NCBI GenBank assembly: GCA_002432865.1
Contig: DJGX01000026.1
Location: forward strand, 32,938 to 40,633
Direction: 5' to 3'
From: Cloacimonetes bacterium UBA5835
GTDB lineage: Bacteria > Cloacimonadota > Cloacimonadia > Cloacimonadales > Cloacimonadaceae
DNA: 7,696 nt
Below, one piece after another: positions 1 through 4,100 of this stretch (positions are counted from its first letter, which is position 1; each line of letters opens with the position of its first letter). The notes under the pieces are model-generated. The model searched no databases. It worked only from the letters and a program-made list of their open reading frames with translations, and was not told the origin of the DNA. The position numbers were made by a program, and so were the translations under genes.

Positions 1-21
1 ATTACACAGATTACACAGATT
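1..21. repeat. 9-bp tandem repeat at left edge
   Basis: The unit ATTACACAG occurs twice back to back, followed by a partial ATT. It probably continues beyond the window edge. It lies in a spacer without genes (1-142) and looks like simple-sequence intergenic filler. The copy number in the genome cannot be judged from here. Confidence 0.6.
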
Positions 22-74
22 TATAATTTATAAGATAAACAAGATTCAATCAGCCACCACAGCTACCGAAAATA

Positions 75-111
75 ACTTTGAACTTTGAACCCCCGCACTT
101 TGAACTTTGAA
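75..111. repeat. Repeated ACTTTGAACTTTGAA heptamer motif
   Basis: A 15-bp block, itself two copies of the heptamer CTTTGAA in tandem, is present at 75-89 and again exactly at 97-111, separated by CCCCCGC. No frame or RNA structure explains it. With the 9-bp repeat at 1-21 it makes the 1-142 spacer a patchwork of short tandem repeats, which is why I see no gene there. Confidence 0.65.
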
Positions 112-142
112 TACCTCTCACAGATTATAATATATGCACAAC

Positions 143-202
143 TTATAGTTTGAAGGCATCGCTGTAGCGAACTTGCAGCCTTTCAGTAGACTTTTTGTTC
201 AT
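143..202 (-). pseudogene. Truncated IS3-type transposase OrfA, N-terminal remnant
   Basis: A good ribosome binding site (AAGGAGAAAGAA directly before the ATG at 202-200) begins the 19-codon frame MNKKSTERLQVRYSDAFKL, ending in TAA at 145-143. The R-Y-S-D-A-F-K-L run is the usual N-terminal opening of IS3-family OrfA proteins, which normally continue with Q-V-V and a helix-turn-helix of roughly 80-100 residues. Here the next codons are TAA GTT GTG, that is stop-V-V, so the stop looks like a CAA-to-TAA nonsense change in an otherwise recognisable gene. Homology is lost two codons later (His-Ile-Leu-stop). OrfB, the DDE catalytic part, is absent. I infer a dead insertion-sequence remnant. A functional 19-residue peptide is possible but less likely. 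The family call rests on a short motif. Confidence 0.55.
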
Positions 203-240
203 TTCTTTCTCCTTATTTTTAGTCCGCTATTTTCAGGACA
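143..240 (-). mobile_element. Insertion sequence remnant, one end only
   Basis: Reading the minus strand from 240, the sequence starts TGTCCTGAAAATAGCGGAC, then TAAAAATAAGGAG and the orfA start. A TGT/TGA-type tip about 35-40 bp before orfA is the normal layout of an IS3-family end, so 240-222 is taken as the terminal inverted repeat. It carries an internal GTCC/GGAC inverted pair. The matching opposite end is not in the window and everything after about codon 21 of orfA is missing, so the element is truncated and immobile. The exact outer base is inferred. Confidence 0.45.
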
Positions 241-284
241 CCTCACGGCTCACACCTCACCCTCTGCTCTCCGCTCTCCACCTG
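241..284. repeat. Low-complexity CTC/CAC-rich tract
   Basis: The tract consists of near-repeats such as CCTCAC, CACACCTCAC, CTCTGCTCTC and CGCTCTCCAC. It encodes the last dozen or so residues (roughly VESGEQRVRCEP) of the minus-strand frame that ends at 243. Because it looks like simple-sequence filler rather than coding sequence, the natural C-terminus of that protein probably lay near the WLKG residues at about 261-264. Confidence 0.4.
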
Positions 285-1082
285 GTGTCCCTTCAGCCAT
301 TCCTTAAATTCTCCCAATTCCTCAGGAACTCTATGCCCCAAAATATAATCATCTATCTTCTTTACTTCCCTTATCTGCTCCTCACTTAAAAGCCCTCTTT
401 CGTATGCCTGCTGAATAACTTCTCTGTAATCTATGGCATCATATACTTCAAATACACTGGCAGAATATTCTTTTTTAACATAATCAAATAATATCCCATA
501 AAATCCTATTGCCAGTTCTTCTAAAATGGCTTTTAATTCATCCTCTGGTATTATATCTTTGTCTGTCTCCATCTTTATCTCCTTCTTGCTTTTCTTTACC
601 GGTTCTTGTAAAACCATCGCTTTTATGGTATTCTTCCCGGATAATTCATTTTTTATTTGTTTATTGAGCTTTTTGTGGTAGGTTAGTATCTTTTGGTTCA
701 TTAAATCCACAATCACAATATAATTGCTTCCACTTTTGCTGTCAATATCTTCTTTCCAAACCAGCAAGCATAAATTGTTGTTTTTCAAACTGTAAATCAA
801 TGCCTGTCCCGCTTCTTCATCCTTCAATAGTTCCAACGCTGCTTGCTTATATGCCTGTTCTGTTTCGTATCTATCTCCAAAATGCTTATTATGTTCCTTA
901 TAATGCCTTGTTAATTCTCCTCTTTTCCATTCACTCCTTTCCGCCAATCTCCTTATCTCTGCATAATGCTTTTTCTTCACTTCATAATTCATAAATTTAT
1001 CCTCCAAAATCGTAGGATAAAGTGCATCATCCGCCTTCATCTTATCAAAATTCTCATATTGTTCTCCGTAAAGATAGGGCAC
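243..1082 (-). CDS. Phage minor-head C-terminal remnant with BECR-like nuclease domain
   Basis: This 279-codon frame has a nominal GTG start at 1082 without a ribosome binding site. The frame stays open to a TAG at 1163-1161, and the residues just upstream of the GTG read PALPPYHYNCRTRI. A P-P-x-H-x-N-C-R motif closes the head-morphogenesis domain of Mu gpF / SPP1 gp7 minor head proteins, so the true 5' part (portal-interacting head domain) is missing. Residues 31-165, with RHYKEHNKHFGDRYETEQAY at 59-78 and YIVIVDLMNQKILTYHKK at 121-138, resemble the phage barnase-EndoU-colicin-RelE (BECR) RNase-like domains often fused to such head proteins: H..H..FG...T...Y..A, then a beta pair ending in I-x-T-Y. 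Residues 171-267 are acidic and helical. ATG codons at 992 (residue 31) and 572 (residue 171) both have strong Shine-Dalgarno sequences and could give shorter products. The tail past residue 267 is low-complexity DNA. Start and function are inferred; a pseudogene is quite possible. The gene follows the large secreted protein gene on the same strand with no clear terminator between them. Confidence 0.6.
   Translation of the reverse strand: MPYLYGEQYENFDKMKADDALYPTILEDKFMNYEVKKKHYAEIRRLAERSEWKRGELTRHYKEHNKHFGDRYETEQAYKQAALELLKDEEAGQALIYSLKNNNLCLLVWKEDIDSKSGSNYIVIVDLMNQKILTYHKKLNKQIKNELSGKNTIKAMVLQEPVKKSKKEIKMETDKDIIPEDELKAILEELAIGFYGILFDYVKKEYSASVFEVYDAIDYREVIQQAYERGLLSEEQIREVKKIDDYILGHRVPEELGEFKEWLKGHQVESGEQRVRCEP
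570..585 (-). promoter_or_regulatory. Internal ribosome binding site and in-frame ATG
   Basis: On the minus strand GAAGGAGATAAAGATG places AAGGAG six bases before an ATG at 572-570, in frame with the nuclease-type gene. Initiation here would give a separate 109-residue acidic protein (METDKDIIPEDEL...), by hand count 27 Asp/Glu against 14 Lys/Arg. The bases also encode Lys-Lys-Glu-Ile-Lys, so the match could be accidental. Confidence 0.35.
990..1005 (-). promoter_or_regulatory. Ribosome binding site for internal ATG at 992
   Basis: The minus strand reads GGAGGATAAATTTATG: GGAGG at 1005-1001 and ATG at 992-990, eight bases apart. It is the best start signal near the 5' end of the truncated phage-type gene. 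Translation from it would yield a 249-residue protein starting MNYEVKKKHY, without the head-protein motif and with the nuclease-like domain complete. The bases also encode Leu-Glu-Asp-Lys-Phe, so coincidence is possible. Confidence 0.45.
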
Positions 1083-1101
1083 TATCCGTGTTCTGCAATT
1101 G

Positions 1102-1168
1102 TAGTGATAGGGTGGAAGTGCCGGAATCAGCTCACTGGTAGCTACCCCAAACCTGCCACCCTACACTA
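1102..1168. repeat. Inverted repeat at junction of surface gene and phage remnant
   Basis: TAGTGATAGGGTGG at 1102-1115 pairs with CCACCCTACACTA at 1156-1168: 13 base pairs with one bulged base, closing a 40-base loop. The loop contains the perfect palindrome GGTAGCTACC at 1137-1146. The structure starts nine bases after the stop codon of the large gene, so it could protect or end its transcript, but no T-run follows on the minus strand. One arm encodes the conserved Pro-Pro-Tyr-His-Tyr of the phage motif. Confidence 0.5.
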
Positions 1169-1176
1169 TCGTTAAG

Positions 1177-4100
1177 CTATTTTATCATAATCATTTTTTT
1201 AGTGCTGTTATATTTCCCAGCTTTCATTTTGTAATAATACACACCGCTGGAAACAGGGCAACCTCTGTTATCATTTCCATCCCAGACAACAGTGTGATTT
1301 CCTGGTTCTTGAATACCTTTAACCAAAGTTTTAACGAGCTGTCCCTTAATATTGAAAATTTCGATGGCGACCTGCTCCTTTTCTTTTACATCGTAGGCAA
1401 TAGTAGTTACCGGATTGAAGGGATTGGGGTAGTTGTTATGCAAAGCAGTGGCAACTACAGGAACTTCCAATTCTCCAATATCTTCGGAAGATATTATAAC
1501 ATCATCTACACAGAAGATGATAGCATCATTGGAAACACATTGAATTCCGATATATAATGCACCGGGCTGAGCAATATGAAAGTTATATTCAGTCCAATCT
1601 ACTGGAGCTTGAATATAGTTTGAGCCACTGATAATAACGAAACTATTGGGATTAGGGTTTGAAGAAATACCTACTTTGAATCTTTCCAGTCCAAAATCAG
1701 CAGTGTAACTTCTTGCCCAGAATTTTACACTAGTTACTCCTGAAAATAGGGGGGTAATTAACCAATCGTTATTAGGTGGAGTTACTGCAGCAAAACAGCA
1801 AGCCATTTTATTTCCACTGTGAGCTGTAAAATCAATCAAGGGGGGAGTTGTAGCACTCGGATTAAAGATTATGTATGCTTGAGGTTCAAAAGAATGTTCC
1901 CAATTATAATCTTGAATGCCGTAAGTTGTGCTCTGATCAACATCAACCAAAGTCCACGGGGAAAAAGATATAGCAAAATCTGGGTAGGTTTCGAAGCTAT
2001 CATTATAGGGTAAAGCGAGAGGAGGTAACTGGAAATTTACAGTAGTAGTTTGATTGGGGATAACAAATATTCCCGGGTGGGTAACGGATTGATAATTTGG
2101 ATGACTAGCCGTAACATTATAAGTTCCGGAAAGTACAGACATACTATATGCTCCGCTGGAAGTAGTTGAAGCAGTAGAAGTTCCGCAAGTAATAGTGGCA
2201 CCGGCAACTGGCTGATTTTGTAGATTCCTAACCAAGCCAGCAATAGTTCCAATTTCATGAGTTAAAGTTAGAGCATTAGAAAAAGCGGCAATAGAATATA
2301 CACCATTTGTATAAACTGTTTTCACAGCCCATCTGTAAGTTCCATCTGGTAAAGAAGTCCATAGTGAATCTGCATAGAGTAAGACATTTATAGGATTACT
2401 GGTAAGAAGAACCCAGGCATTTTCATTATTTTCCTGACCTTGTAACAAACGCCAAACCTGATAACCAAGTGGAATCCTGTTGTTATTTGATCTTATTGGA
2501 TTAGTAGTTCTTAGGGTTTTAGATACGGATTTTACAGTTTTAGAATTCTGTGAGATGGATTTGGTCGAACCAAAATTATCAGATGTCGAATGAGCTGTCC
2601 TAAGTTTACTAGATATGGGCTTAACCGTACTTTGAGGTAAAGGTACAGTTGCTTGGAGAACTGTTTTAATGCTCTCTAAAGTAGGAAATGTTGTTGGTGC
2701 AGACCAACCTACATAACCTTGGATATTCCAATTGTAATCGAGATCGGGATTTAGGGAAAGCAAATTAGACCAAGAATTATCAATATATATCATATTGCCA
2801 AAACCATCAACAGCAGGACCGGCATCGCAACCTGCAGGATAGCCACCAGTAACAACATTACGATATCCAAACCATAATTCTTCGATTCCCGTAACCAGAA
2901 CAGGGTTATTTAATATTACAGTATTATAGCTGGCGAGAACAGGTGTAAATCCTTGATCTACAATCATATTAGCTGGCTGAGTTGCAGTTCCTCCTGTCCA
3001 TACTCGAACAGAGAAAGTTCCTGCTTGAGCAGGCCATACTTTTAAGGCATATAAACTCATTCCTGAATATTGAGAAAGAGCGGAGGCAGGAAAGCGGATA
3101 CAAACATCAAAGTCGTTAGCTGAACCAGTTCCGATACTATTAGAGTTTTGTCCACTGTCATAGTGTATCCATCCACCTTCTACGGTTCCAGGAACTTCCC
3201 AAGTAACACTTACGATGGCTCCATTATCTGTTGCCTGAACATTTACCGGAGGTAAGGTGAGTTCAGAAATCATAATATCACCCACATCTACATTTACGCT
3301 GCCAACTATGATCTGGCCTGTTGTAGGCTGATAGCCAGTTGCTGTAACCGTATATTCATAAGTATGCTCTGCATAAACAGAGGGGATAGTGAAAAACCCA
3401 CTGTTATTAGTAGTTGCAGAGTATGGTTCATAACCAGTTAGTGAAATACTAGCATTAGCTAAACCAACGGAGAGATTGTCACTTCCCACAATCCTTCCCG
3501 TTACGGTAACTTGGGGTAGAAGAGAAAGTTCGAAGTTTTGATTAGTAGTCTGATCTTCCACAATAGTTACGGTATGAGTAACTTCATTATAACCGTGTTT
3601 GGTAGCCATAGCTTGTTGAGTTCCTATAGGCACATATTGAAAATAGTAAGAACCATCTCCAGAAGTAACGGTCTGGAAAACAGTACCTATAATTGTAACA
3701 GTGGCATTAGATAACAGATTTCCACCAGAGCTAACTACACCGGTAAGTGAGCCCATATCGGAAATAGTCATAAACAATCTGGCATTAGCTCTATTTACAG
3801 AAGTGGAACCTGTTGTTGCTGATGAAGCCGGTGAAGAATCACTTTGATAACGTAAACAGGTAGGGTCTGTAGTTGGGGTGTATGTAACAGATGCATTTTC
3901 GGTATAATTACCGGGAATTAAATCTGTACAGATATCTATTAAGAGATTGGAAGCACCATTCCAGAAAAAAGGAGATGTAAAAGTATGCACATTCCAACCC
4001 GCTAAAGGTACGAAGTTATCATTTACCCATACTGTAGTATATTCTCCTTCTTCAAAAATTGTTGATAGTTGAGCTTGATCAGTGTGTTTTAATTTTATGG

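Noticed and set aside
151..185. Hairpin TCGCTGTAGCGA with outer AAGGC/GCCTT arms, considered as a terminator
   Set aside because: No T-run follows on the minus strand, and the bases are better explained as the orfA codons of the IS remnant.
2037..2258. Leu-rich 73-codon minus-strand frame
   Set aside because: It lies entirely within the large surface gene on the same strand in another frame and has no start signal, so it is a shadow.
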